DNA of 64,000 nucleotides from Metridium senile (Eukaryota; Cnidaria; Anthozoa; Actiniaria; Metridiidae): NCBI GenBank assembly GCA_949775045.1, contig OX459108.1, positions 3,671,961 to 3,735,960 of the forward strand, read 5' to 3'. Shown piece by piece: positions 11,032 to 22,981 of this stretch (position 1 is its first letter; each line of letters starts with the position of its first letter). The notes under the pieces were generated by a model. It saw only the letters and a program-made list of their open reading frames with translations, ran no database searches and was not told where the DNA came from. The position numbers and the translations under genes were made by a program.

Positions 11032-12235
11032 TTAAGCATACTCTTGCGACTTGCATCGATACATTTCGTAGGGTACCTGCTTGCAATCTTGATCACAATT
11101 ACGGTTAACGCCATGTCCCTTGCATTTACAAACTTTGCGGTTTAGCATGAATTTTTCCACGACACAGTCTTTTCTCATGGAATGATCTAGAAAATATATT
11201 TTGGAATTATAATTATGGTTGGTTGGTTGGTTGGTTGCCGGTTGGTTGGCTTGATGTTTGGTTGGTTGGTTGGTTGGTTGGTTGGTTGGTTGGTTGGTTG
11301 GTTGGTTGGTTGGCTGGTTCGTTGGTTGTTCGGTTGGTTGGTTGGTTAGTTAGTTGGTATGTTGGTTGGTTGATACGATGGTCGGTTGGTTAGTAGTTTA
11401 GTGGTAGGTTGGTTGGTAGGTTAGTTGAATGAATAGTACGTTTGGCAATAAGTGTGTTTGCTGGTAGGTATTTTGAATGGTAAGTATATGTTTGTCAGTA
11501 AGCTGGTTGGTATGTTGTCTAATAAAAGGAAGTCATTGTTACCATATTTGCCTGCTTGGTCATTGTGAAGCTCTTCTACCTCAACGTTCGCATTTCCTGT
11601 AATAAACAGCTTTTTCAATTTTCAGATATAAAAAGATAGCAATGATACTAAAAAATTATCTAAGAATGATTGAAAACACTGGATATATAAAATAAAACTG
11701 TTTTGAGATACATATAAGATAATAATAAAAACTGGACAAAATGAGTAATTAAAACACTTTACTGGATCACTATAATCACATTTTCAAGACAAGTGTTGGA
11801 AGTTCTAAGTTGTTATGCAAAGCCAAATAAATGAAAAAAGTTATTTTCTTATCGACATTAGACACAAGTTCTTACTGCATAAAACAAAACATGGGGATAC
11901 TCGAAGTCTTTTAAAAAGGGAGTGCCCTAAACGATTTTTAGCTATAGCTCCTAAGAGAGACTAACACAATATCATATATATAAAACGTAAAAAGTACGGC
12001 TTTTCACAAATACAAAAACAATAGAATCATCCTAAAAGATTACAAGAAATATAGAAATTCTAGGAGACATTTTGCAAAAAAAAAAAAAAAAAACAATAAA
12101 ATAATGGAAAGAAAATGTGAACTTATTTTTACCTGTTTTTGGATCGACTTTGTCGTAAATATCTTCCATAGGGGCAGCAATGGCAACAGCAATCAAACCA
12201 GTAAGAAACAGCACAGCCAACACTACTATCTTCAT
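11032..12235 (-). CDS. Small secreted cysteine-rich peptide precursor, three exons
   Basis: Exons on the minus strand are 12235-12133, 11596-11543 and 11186-11032. Introns are GT-AG and the joins are in frame (phase 1 both times), giving 103 residues. Residues 1 to about 20 form a clear signal peptide, a lysine then a valine/leucine/alanine-rich core. An acidic linker rich in D and E follows, looking like a propeptide. Exon 3 encodes a basic domain with six cysteines spaced C-x11-C-x-C-x8-C-x3-C-x9-C. A TATA box lies about 90 bp upstream of the ATG. The layout fits secreted defence, venom-type or signalling peptides; I recognise no named family, so a toxin role is not claimed. Intron 2 holds a GGTT microsatellite. 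A paralogous third exon lies at 18235. Confidence 0.68.
11218..11420. repeat. Degenerate (GGTT)n microsatellite in intron 2 of the peptide gene
   Basis: About 125 bp of near-perfect GGTT repeats followed by degenerate copies. The paralogous locus at 17941-18200 has the complementary (CCAA)n in the same place relative to exon 3. Confidence 0.9.
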
Positions 12236-12320
12236 GATTATAAGTCGATCTTTCTTTCCTTTGAACAGTCACTCTTCATGTAATTCTCAAAGATAGTGAC
12301 TTGCATTGATAGATAGCGTT

Positions 12321-12329
12321 CTTTTTATA
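12321..12329 (-). promoter_or_regulatory. TATA box of the cysteine-rich peptide gene
   Basis: On the minus strand the sequence reads GCTATAAAAAGAAC, about 90 bp upstream of the ATG at 12235. This predicts a transcription start near 12,297 and a short 5' UTR. Confidence 0.55.
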
Positions 12330-12779
12330 GCTTTTTCCTCCTTCCTTTTCTGTTTTGAAAGGTAAACTTTCTTTTTGAATTGAATTGTCCTTTACATTCA
12401 TTAGTCTAAATCAGGTTTCTGTTTGTTCTGCAAGCTTCCTTTACGATATTAATATCATGCAGTCAATGTCAATAATGTTGACCAAGTAAAGTAAAGATTA
12501 AGACTACAACAACAGACAAATGATTCTTCGTTTATTTGTTTTCAGCAGTTGAAATTTGAGTATTTAACTATATAATGAGTAACATGGAATATAAAAATTA
12601 TGAAAACTATGTTCTGACAATAAATGCTACAACACTACAACAAGTGACACGTGATTCTTTGTCTATTTGTTTCAACAGTTGAAATTTCAATTGTTAACTG
12701 TATCATTATGAGTAACAGTGGACATGGAATAACAATTATGAAACTATGTTCCGGACAATAAATGCTAGTATCGAGCATT

Positions 12780-13690
12780 TAGACAAATGTTTACAGCGAA
12801 CTTAGTTTGATTAGTTGGTGTCCCGTGACATTTTATTTAGTGTTAATATATATATTTTAGGTGGACATTGTCATTAAAATGACCATTTGTTCCGCCACAG
12901 GAAGCCCAGAGTCACAAGCCCAGAGTCAAGAGTTGCATGCGGAGGAGGCTATTAATTTGTGATAGTTGATAAAGAACCAAAGAAAAACAATTGGTTTAGT
13001 GTTTACTACTAACTATTAGTTTGCCTATTCGTACGATCACGGTTATATAAAAATCACTCTAAGTAAATGAAACTATAGATTTAGCAGAAAGGTGCACTAA
13101 ATATAGAGTACCCAAGTGGCGACGTCTTAAAAATAGTTTTCATTGACATTGACTGTATATGATTCTAAAAGTGAAACGTATTTCATTTTTGTAGAGTGAA
13201 AACAGTATATCCGTGAAACACAAATAACTTAATAGTACAAAAACTGATAGAGTGATTTTCATATGACCGTGCAAGAAAATAGACCATTTAGTTTGTGGTA
13301 GTTGATAAAGAACCAAAGAAAACAATGGGTTTAGCGTTTACTACTAACTATTAGTTTGCCTATTCGTACCTTCACGGTTATATAAAAATCACTCTAAGTA
13401 AATGAAACTATAGATTTAGCAGAAAGGTGCACTAAATATAGAGTACCCAAGTGGCGACGTCTTAAAAATAGTTTTCATTGACATTGACTGTATATGATTC
13501 TAAAAGTGAAACGTATTTCATTTTTGTAGAGTGAAAACAGTATATCCTTGAAAACACAAATAACTTAATAGTACAAAAACTGATAAGTGAATGAAACTAT
13601 AGAATTCTCACAAAGGTGCACTAAATTTAGAGTACCCAAGTGATGACGTCATTAAAATATTATCTATATCATAACTTAATGAATCGAGTC
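12780..13690. repeat. Upstream spacer of copy 4 with three sub-repeats
   Basis: Related to the spacers of the tandem array. The block GTGCACTAAATATAGAGTACC occurs at about 13,093 and 13,427, with a variant at 13,617; the CATTGACATTGACTG block occurs at about 13,141 and 13,477. A TGACGTCA box lies at 13644-13651. No gene is seen. Confidence 0.75.
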
Positions 13691-13691
13691 G

Positions 13692-13950
13692 AAAACCTTT
13701 TGGGTGAGCGCTTGCCTCTCACCGCTGTGCTCCAGGTTCGAGTCCCGGCTCGGGCAAGAATTTTATGTTGCTTGTGTTTGTTTGATGTGTTGTTCTCTCC
13801 AATGCCACGAATGTGTTTTTCTCCCGGTTATCCAGTTTTCCTCCCTCCGCAAAAATGAACATGTGAGCCGAGTTGTGTGCAAAATAATTAACGTAGAGGT
13901 AGTGAGTGTGTGTCTGAGTCTCCACAATAAGAAGGGCACACGTGTCGCTA
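13692..13950 (+). mobile_element. tRNA-derived SINE upstream of copy 4
   Basis: Same SINE as at 2341, here with the canonical B box GGTTCGAGTCC at 13735-13745 and slightly diverged flanks. Confidence 0.6.
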
Positions 13951-14040
13951 AAAGATTGAGACGTTAAAAAATTGATTTATTTTTTTGTCTTATTTTTCTT
14001 CTAGAGCAGTGAAATAAACAAATCTCTGCCAAGCAGTGTA

Positions 14041-14227
14041 CAGTGAAACCCTGCCTTACGGCCACCCGCTTAATACAGCCACCCCGCTATCGCGGCCAGT
14101 TTTTTAAGTCCCGACGAAATGCACGCACATACATTTTCTATAAAATGTACCCGCTTAATACGGCCACCCCGTTAATACGACCACTTTTTGCTGTCCCTTC
14201 GGCGGCCGGATTAACGGGGTTCCACTG
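14041..14227. mobile_element. TA-flanked MITE (copy 3 of 5)
   Basis: Same element as at 2684, with CAGTGAAACCCTG at the left and GGGGTTCCACTG at the right, flanked by TA. Confidence 0.8.
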
Positions 14228-14596
14228 TATTTTGGATCTAAAACCGTACAACTTCCAGCTTTATTCCGTAGTGACAGTTACACATTGGAAATTCTTCTCT
14301 TATTTTCATTCTAAACTATTTTAAACTGTACTGACACTTTTGCTTTCTTCTTTCGCATTTTACATAACTGGTGTGAAACTGAAACATCCTTGTATTGACT
14401 TTTCCCTTGGTTTACTGTTCCTTAATTTGTCACCCAGTAGTTTTATTTTGGCATAAGACCGAAGGCCAATATCACCGCCACTTCACTATCATTTTTTGCT
14501 CGGCCCGGTCTGTTTCGCCGCCCTACCTCCAAGCGTCCTGCTGTGATCAGTTTATAAGAATTGAATGTGATTGGTTGGTTGTCTTACTTAATCACC

Positions 14597-15430
14597 ATGG
14601 AAACTACAAGTATTCCCATGCATGGCGATAACAAGGACTGTACACTACACAATACATATGATGTACAGTTTTGTGTGCTTGCTGGTGTTAGTGTAGTACT
14701 TGGAGGTGTTATGTGCTTCTATGGATACAAATTCTTCAAATTCATCCTGTTTTGTACTGGTTTTCTGATTGCATTCTTTGTCACCTATGCTATCTGTGCA
14801 CTGCATTTAACTAATTTGCCTGACTCACTACAAGAACACAAGCAACAGCTCTACCTCGGTATAGCAGCATTTGTTGGTATAATATGTGGTATTGTTGCTG
14901 TTTGTGTTTACTTTTTTGGCCTATTTGTGCTTGGTGCAACAATGGGATGGTTTGTTGGCTTGGCATTCTTTTCATTACTACATGAACACACTGCTTATCT
15001 GCATGATAATCAATGGCTTCCATTTGTTGTCCTTTTTGGATGTGCAATCCTTGGTGGTATTTTAATCCTGTGTCTACAGAAGATTATGATCGTCATAGCT
15101 ACTTCATTCGTTGGTGCTTTTTGCCTGACCAATGGTTTGGACTACTACATTGAAAACAGTGTCACCCTTTATTACTCTATCAGGGTTCTACATGGTAAAG
15201 TGGATGAAACTAATGCACCAAGATGTTGGTATACATGGACAGTGTTTGCTGTTATTCCTATTCTTTTCATTGCTGGTTTGGCTGTACAGTTTCGTATCAC
15301 ATCAAAGGGCAAAGACCATACAAGAGGGTATGACAGACAACGTACAATTCTTTTTGCAACACCACCAGAATCAACTATGTTGCAAAACTTTACAGATGAT
15401 CAGCATCCTTTAGTGTCCAATGAAGTCTAA
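14597..15430 (+). CDS. TMEM198-like seven-span membrane protein, copy 4
   Basis: The gene encodes 277 aa in a single exon and starts at the same CACCATGG context as the other copies. Compared with copy 2 it has about ten substitutions and no indels. These include N/V to D in the N-terminal tail, A to V in span 1, Y to H before the first outer loop, LP to FS after span 4 and I to F near the C terminus. All seven hydrophobic spans are kept, so the protein looks under constraint. It lies apart from the array, with its own spacer, SINE, MITE and LINE 3' end. It is therefore an older duplicate of the whole unit rather than of the CDS alone. Confidence 0.85.
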   Translation: METTSIPMHGDNKDCTLHNTYDVQFCVLAGVSVVLGGVMCFYGYKFFKFILFCTGFLIAFFVTYAICALHLTNLPDSLQEHKQQLYLGIAAFVGIICGIVAVCVYFFGLFVLGATMGWFVGLAFFSLLHEHTAYLHDNQWLPFVVLFGCAILGGILILCLQKIMIVIATSFVGAFCLTNGLDYYIENSVTLYYSIRVLHGKVDETNAPRCWYTWTVFAVIPILFIAGLAVQFRITSKGKDHTRGYDRQRTILFATPPESTMLQNFTDDQHPLVSNEV

Positions 15431-15457
15431 AAATGCCGTCCAGACTCATCCCAATGT

Positions 15458-15601
15458 ACCTTTCGGTATAAATTTACAGAAGCTGCTCCTAAGACCTGGA
15501 ACAATCTACCTGACTATATTAGGAAAGAGAACAATTTTAATAAGTTTAAAAGTCTTTTGAAGACACATTATTTTAGAGAAGCATTTAGTAACTTAACTTA
15601 G
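15458..15601 (+). mobile_element. LINE 3' end after copy 4
   Basis: Same LINE C-terminal remnant as at 4098. Here the (ATT)n tail has expanded to about 95 bp (15850-15944). Homology to the array unit ends near 16,273. Confidence 0.78.
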
Positions 15602-15848
15602 TTTTTTATTTTATTTTACTTGTTTTACTATTACTTAGTTATTTAGTTTCGATATATCTTATCTTAAATTAAGGCTATGCACACTTTGTTCTATTTTCAA
15701 CTACATGTAAATATTATAATATTAGTACTATCATAATTTGTATATATATATTTTTTAAGTAGTTTTATATATAGTGTATAGTATTCATTTAATGTAATGC
15801 GCATTTGATCATATATAACATGTTAAAATGCGCAATATAAGTATTAAA

Positions 15849-15849
<1 letters not shown>

Positions 15850-15944
<95 letters not shown>
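15850..15944. repeat. (ATT)n tail of the LINE remnant
   Basis: Uninterrupted ATT repeat at the LINE 3' end. It is about twice as long as in copies 2 and 3. Confidence 0.95.
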
Positions 15945-16312
15945 CATATTTTTTAAAATTTACATTTTAATATCGACCACTACATCAACATTATAGAGTT
16001 GAATGACATCAACAAATTTAAAACGTTTGGGTAAAAAAAAATGAATTGTTGACAAGTTATGGGAATTTAAAAATTGTGCAAAACGCCCCAACAAGGTTAG
16101 CAAGGAACCAGATGATCTCGTTTCGGATCGCGCAAAGGATTGTTTGTCAAAACGAATATTTCAGTACAAAATGGCGCCTCGAAACCAAAATGATTTCGGT
16201 TACTTTTATAGGCATTTGCGTGTTGTTTTTTATTTTTTCCCCTGATAGAGCAGCAGTGAACTTTTATTGCCCACAATAGCCTCACTTGAATTATATTTAT
16301 CAATAGTGGTAT

Positions 16313-16655
16313 ATAAGTTGATAATGAGGTTGAGCGATAAAAATCTATTTTTCAAGAACATTTTTTTTATAAAAAGACGACGTTTCGACGTTAGCATAAC
16401 GTCATTATCAAACCTAAATGAATGAATAAAATATTTTTTGTATACAATATAAGTACAAGTATTGAAACAATGAAACTAATTACAAATATGTCAAAAACAA
16501 TATAAACAAAGAAATACAATCATAAAATCTAACGAGCCTACAACATATCGTAGTGATAATGACGTTATGCTAACGTCGAAACGTCGTCTTTTTATTAAAA
16601 AAAATGTTCTTGAAAAATAGTTTTTTATCGCTCAACTTCGTAATCAACTTGAATT
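16313..16655. repeat. Foldback element with about 100-bp arms
   Basis: The arms carry GACGACGTTTCGACGTTAGC (left) and its inverse (right), running outward through CTTGAAAAATAG to GTTGAGCGATAAAAA. A short repeat, CTTGAATTATATT, occurs on both sides (16288 and 16650), possibly a target duplication. The element sits just beyond the end of the copy 4 unit. Confidence 0.85.
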
Positions 16656-17940
<1,285 letters not shown>

Positions 17941-18103
17941 TCAACCAACCAACCAACCAACCAACCAACCAACCAACCAACCAACCAACCAACCAACCAA
18001 CCAACCAACCAACCAACCAACCAACCAACCAACCAAACAACCAACCAACCAACCAACCAACCAACCAACCAACCAACCAACCAACCAACCAACCAACCAA
18101 CCG
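17941..18103. repeat. (CCAA)n microsatellite, about 160 bp
   Basis: Tetranucleotide repeat lying in the intron position upstream of the paralogous peptide exon, matching the GGTT repeat in the intron of the gene at 11032-12235 once the strand is reversed. Confidence 0.95.
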
Positions 18104-18234
18104 ACCAACAAACAAACCACCACAAACTACCGTCACTATCAACCAACAGACCATCATATCAACATACCAACCAACTAACTAACCAACCAACCGAACAACC
18201 AAACATAATTATAATTCCAAAACTTATTTTCTAG

Positions 18235-18316
18235 ATCATTCCATGAGAAAAGACTGCATCGTAGAGACCGTTAAAGTATACCGTCTTGCTTGTTATAAAT
18301 GCAGGGGATCTGGCAT
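18235..18316 (+). pseudogene. Paralogous third exon of the cysteine-rich peptide gene, interrupted
   Basis: The acceptor TTTTCTAG and the first 27 or so codons match exon 3 of the minus-strand gene at 11032. They share the start DHSMRKDC and then the C-x11-C spacing, with x2 rather than x1 before the third cysteine. After a GSG stretch the sequence passes into ATTT/ATTC repeats, so the last three cysteines are absent at this place. No signal-peptide or second exon was found upstream. I read it as a duplicated gene fragment broken by the repeat. Transcription is not shown. Confidence 0.6.
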
Positions 18317-18317
18317 T

Positions 18318-19156
18318 TATTTATTTATTTATTTATTCATTCATTCATTCATTCATTCATTCATTCATTCATTCATTCATTCATTCATTCATTCATTCAT
18401 TCATTCATTCATTCATTCATTCATTCATTCATTCATTCATTCATTCATTCATTCATTCATTCATTCATTCATTCATTCATTCATTCATTCATTCATTCAT
18501 TCATTCATTCATTCATTCATTCATTCATTCATTCATTCATTCATTCATTCATTCATTCATTCATTCATTCATTCATTCATTCATTCATTCATTCATTCAT
18601 TCATTCATTCATTCATTCATTCATTCATTCATTCATTCATTCATTCATTCATTCATTCATTCATTCATTCATTCATTCATTCATTCATTCATTCATTCAT
18701 TCATTCATTCATTCATTCATTCATTCATTCATTCATTCATTCATTCATTCATTCATTCATTCATTCATTCATTCATTCATTCATTCATTCATTCATTCAT
18801 TCATTCATTCATTCATTCATTCATTCATTCATTCATTCATTCATTCATTCATTCATTCATTCATTCATTCATTCATTCATTCATTCATTCATTCATTCAT
18901 TCATTCATTCATTCATTCATTCATTCATTCATTCATTCATTCATTCATTCATTCATTCATTCATTCATTCATTCATTCATTCATTCATTCATTCATTCAT
19001 TCATTCATTCATTCATTCATTCATTCATTCATTCATTCATTCATTCATTCATTCATTCATTCATTCATTCATTCATTCATTCATTCATTCATTCATTCAT
19101 TCATTCATTCATTCATTCATTCATTCATTCATTCATTCATTCATTCATTCATTCAT

Positions 19157-19191
<35 letters not shown>

Positions 19192-19216
19192 TCCATCCAT
19201 TCATCCATTCATTCAT

Positions 19217-19307
<91 letters not shown>

Positions 19308-19426
19308 TTCATCCATTCATTCATTCATTTATTTATTCATCCATTCATTCATTCATTCATTCATTCATTCATTCATTCATCCATTTATTCATTCATTCGA
19401 TCGTTCGTTCATTCATTCGTTGATTT
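18318..19426. repeat. (ATTC)n/(ATTT)n microsatellite, about 1.1 kb
   Basis: About 835 bp of pure ATTC follow a short ATTT lead, then mixed ATTT, ATCC and ATTC. The tetranucleotide contains no stop in any plus frame, so all three frames look open for over 370 codons; this is not coding evidence. Confidence 0.97.
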
Positions 19427-19588
19427 ATTCATAGAGGATATTACATGTGCGCTTGGAGATATGAATTTTATCTTCTCGTGTTGAAAAGATATCCCACTCG
19501 TTCGCTGCGCTCACTCGTGGGATATCTTATCAACACTCGAAGATAAAATTCATATCTCCGCGCGCCCATGTAATATCCTCTATGAATA
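19427..19588. repeat. Palindromic core of a foldback whose arms run into microsatellites
   Basis: The arms contain ATAGAGGATATTACATG...GATATGAATTTTATCTTC on the left and the inverse on the right, about a centre of CGTTCGCTGCGCTCACTCG. The symmetry continues outward into the repeats: GAACGAACGATCGAATG on the right mirrors the left array at about 19,397-19,413. The 1.1-kb ATTC array and the GAAT array are therefore the two arms of one structure. Confidence 0.9.
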
Positions 19589-19828
19589 AATGAATGAATG
19601 AATGAACGAACGATCGAATGAATAAATGGATGAATGAATGAATGAATGAATGAATGAATGAATGAATGAATGGATGAATGGATGAATGAATGGATGAATG
19701 AATGAATGAATGAATGGATGAATGAATGGATGAATGAATGAATGAATGAATGAATGAATGGATGAATGAATGGATGAATGTATGAATGAATGAATGAATG
19801 AATGAACGAATGAATGAATGTATGAGTG
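19585..19828. repeat. (GAAT)n/(GGAT)n microsatellite, about 240 bp
   Basis: Inverse-complement partner of the ATTC array on the other side of the palindromic core. It is much shorter, so the two arms have expanded unequally. Confidence 0.95.
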
Positions 19829-20766
19829 GGCGGACGCTTAAACAGATGACAGAAAATGAGCTTCAATAAAAAAAATCATTTATTCTATGAATTAAAAATA
19901 AAAGAAAAAAAAGGAAAGTTCTAAATATTCTTATTAATAGATCCCTTTGGCGTAAGGCATATGGCATACTTTTATTTAAATATAATCTGTCGAAACTAAT
20001 TATTGACTTCTAGCAATAAAAAGCATTACGCAAACAATGAAAAAATAAACTGTTGCGATATAACGATTGGTTGGTTGAAAATATGACAAGGATCTTCAAA
20101 TGTGTATTTAATTTCCCGCATCAAATTGGACGATAGCAAATATCATCGAAAGAGCAGTTTTGCAAGTTGATTATTTCGAAACAGAAAGCAGAAAACATCC
20201 ACAAAAGTAAGTGTGAAATTTCACATTATTTTCTATGTTTCAACTTCATTTTAATAAGGATTCATTTGCGATACTCTAAGTTTATTTGTCAATCATAAAT
20301 TTGCTGAGCAAATATCAAAATAATGAGAATCAGGCTGCAAAGGAAAACCAGAAAATGTAACACGAATTATGAAAACCGTGTAAAATTAATTTGAAATAGC
20401 TTATTTTTAAAAACATTCGGCTCTGAAACTTTGTGATTTTAATCTTTATTCAATTTTGCTTGAAAACTAAAAAGGTTCGTTATTTTGGGTTTAATTAGAG
20501 ATTTTCTTTAGAATATTATTTTAACGATAGATCAGGCGGTTTCACAGGTGCATGTATGATAAACAGAAAGGCATATGTCGGACATACATGTTTTTGCTTG
20601 AGTTTAGTTAAGGTTACATTTGTCGCAAGCGATATTTAGGAATTAACTTTAGGCAAGTTAAATGTGTGTTGTCAGTTCGTCTTCGTGGATTGATCTTTTG
20701 CTTATTATATTCTTCTTGCTCCTTTTTGTTCTTCGTTTTGTTCTTCTTTTTGTATTGAATTAATTA
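19829..20766. other. Region with no recognisable gene
   Basis: AT-rich unique sequence. No supported ORF, splice pattern or structured repeat is seen. Confidence 0.55.
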
Positions 20767-20998
20767 TTATTATTTTTCTTCTTCTTCTTCTTTTTCTTTT
20801 TCTTCTTCTTCTCCTTTTTCTTCTCCTTCTCCTTCATTCTTCTTCTTCTTCTTCTTCTTCTGCTTCTTCTTCTTCTTCTTCTCCTTCATTCTTCTTCTTC
20901 TTCTTCTTCCTCCTCTTCTTCTTCTTCTTCTTCTTCTTCTTCTTCTTCTTCTTCTTCTTCTTCTTCTTCTTCTTCTTCTTCTCCTTCATTCTTCTTCT

Positions 20999-21030
<32 letters not shown>

Positions 21031-21128
21031 TTCTTCTTCTCCTTCATTCTTCTTCTTCTTCTTCTTCTTCTTCTTCTTCTTCTTCTTCTTCTTCTTCTTC
21101 TTCTGCTTCCTCTTCTTCTTCTTCTTCC
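20767..21128. repeat. (TTC)n polypyrimidine microsatellite, about 360 bp
   Basis: Strand-asymmetric pyrimidine tract with CTCCTTCATTC and CTGC interruptions recurring at intervals. Such homopurine/homopyrimidine tracts can form triplex DNA. Confidence 0.95.
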
Positions 21129-22033
21129 GCTCTTCTCTATCTCCTTTTAAATTTTTCTGTGAACTTCCTCTTCAAGTTATATGCATTGTAATCAAAAATT
21201 AGAATACTATATATTTTATCCTTTGAATTCTTCGCTTTACAAATATAATCAATGTACTGACAGCTATTTTTAACAAACCTACCCTATACAGACCAGCAGG
21301 CGGCATGTGTTTTTTTTTTCATTTCTTCTTATACATAGGATGTAAAATTCTTTATTAAAGATATCCAGTTGCCCTTTTTGATTCTTCATGATGAAAATGC
21401 CGTGTGACCGATGTTGCTTGATTACATATTTGTACTATCAAAGTACAGCTAGACTTTAAGACCATGTTATCTTTTCAGAACATCAATAATTGCGACAATT
21501 CTTTCAATTCTTTGATCTATTGAATGCCAAATGCACCGACTCAATTTCAAAAAGATTACTAATAAGAAATATTCAAAAGGTAAATATAGATGTGACGGGA
21601 GAAGGAAACGTTAACAGAACTTACGTCCCAATTGAATATCCTGACTCCTACTTAAAAATTATATATATAACTAGAAATAGAAATACGATATGCAAAAAAA
21701 TACTAACGAATTGAATGCTTCAAAAATACTAGGCTAAACAAAAATACTATAAAAAAACCCTAAATGTTTAAAATTATTATAATTATAATATTTGGTAATA
21801 GTGTATATATATTATTATGGAGGTGAATTAGTTCATAATTTCTCATTAAAACAACCTAAAATAAGTTCCTTGAATTTAGACAATGTTAAATTTGTTGTTT
21901 TAAAATTTCTTGGAAGACTATTTAAAAACTTTACCGTTAAGAGAGGCCAATGGGGTTTTATTTTCCGTTTTATTTGCATTGATTTATTATATAATATACA
22001 ACGAGTAATTTATAGGGATTTCGCACACTGAGA
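21129..22033. other. Region with no recognisable gene
   Basis: ORFs of 74 and 79 codons (21490 and 21792) lack family resemblance, Kozak starts and splice sites. Confidence 0.5.
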
Positions 22034-22262
22034 GTTTTAACGATAGCACAGTTGGTTAGTGCACGGCGTTTTGTGCGAAAGGTCCTGAGTTCGATTCCCA
22101 GTGACCTCACATCCTTGTTGCGACTTCTCTTCTTTCCGTGTAGCTTTAATTAAGTAGCTTTAAATACCCATAAAACGGAGTACTGATGGAGAGAGGGAAG
22201 TAAAATGAGCGCACCGTCGGCACTCTGGAAGATTAGCTTCGGCTGAAGGGACTTCCGACGTA
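22034..22262 (+). mobile_element. tRNA-derived SINE, second family
   Basis: Perfect pol III A box TAGCACAGTTGG (22044-22055) and B box (22088-22098, AGTTCGATTCC). The body holds CTTTCCGTGTAGCTTTAA, AAACGGAGTACTGATGGAG and GAGCGCACCGTCGGC. A second copy lies in reverse at 48205-48465. Confidence 0.8.
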
Positions 22263-22264
22263 AA

Positions 22265-22440
22265 ATTTAGCGCTTTACTAGCTTTATAGAGTACAAACAC
22301 TAAAAGTGTGCAATATTTTGTACTATTTACCACTAAATACTGTTGATTAAACAATAGAGAACAAAATAATTTGCATAATTTAGCAGTATTTAGTGGTATT
22401 TATGTTGCACACTTTTAGTGTTTGTACTCTAGCTACGCGC
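22265..22440. repeat. Inverted repeat, AGAGTACAAACACTAAAAGTG arms
   Basis: Arms of about 65 bp flank a short AT-rich loop. They include AGTATTTAGTGGTA and its inverse. The element sits directly after the SINE. Confidence 0.8.
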
Positions 22441-22453
22441 GACAATATATTAA

Positions 22454-22562
22454 GTATAGGTTAATAAACGAGCAGGAGTGTTTTATCAGGATTTAAACCA
22501 CGCGACCTGATAAAACACGATCTGCGAGTTTATTAAACGGCTTCAAAAACTCCAACCTATAT
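22454..22562. repeat. Imperfect inverted repeat around TGTTTTATCAGG
   Basis: ATAGGTT...AATAAAC...TGTTTTATCAGG is mirrored by CCTGATAAAACA...GTTTATTAAAC...AACCTAT. Related words recur near 49,170-49,190. Confidence 0.6.
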
Positions 22563-22745
22563 TTTGTGTTTTTTTTTTGTAAAAAAAAACATTAAGGATT
22601 TATGAAAGTTTATTAGACAAAATTCAGGTTAAAGTTTATGTAAATTAGGGCGAATCTTTATCAGGATTTAGACCACTCGTCATGGTTACGATTTCTTTTG
22701 TCAATTTCATTAATTATTCATGAACTTTTTTAATCTCTATTTATG

Positions 22746-22981
22746 TATACACCTACTTGCAGTAAGGTTGTCATACAAAAATAAACATATGTTGTAAAGA
22801 AAATAGAACATTTGTGATTTAGTACGATAGGAATTGATTAAAAGACAAAAGAAGATCACTCAAGCTGAACTCTCTCTTTTGTCTTTTAATTAATTCCTTT
22901 CGCACTAAATCACAAATGTTCTATTTTCTTTGTGACAGATGTTCTATTTTGTATGACAACCTTATTGCAAGTAGGTGTATA
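22746..22981. mobile_element. Palindromic MITE with TATACACCTA ends (member F1)
   Basis: A 236-bp near-palindrome. The terminal repeat TATACACCTACTTGCA...GGTTGTCATAC is shared with four other elements in the window (34225, 37417, 45619, 62346) whose interiors differ. Its interior, AGAACATTTGTGATTTAGT with a TTAAAAGACAAAAGA stem, resembles member F2. Confidence 0.85.

Noticed and set aside
18243..19484. Three overlapping ORFs of 374-413 codons made of a repeated F-I-H-S unit
   Set aside because: They are translations of an ATTC microsatellite that has no stop in any plus frame.
22034..22110. Functional tRNA gene
   Set aside because: A and B boxes are present but no acceptor stem or anticodon arm forms, and a second full copy (48205-48465) shows it is a SINE.
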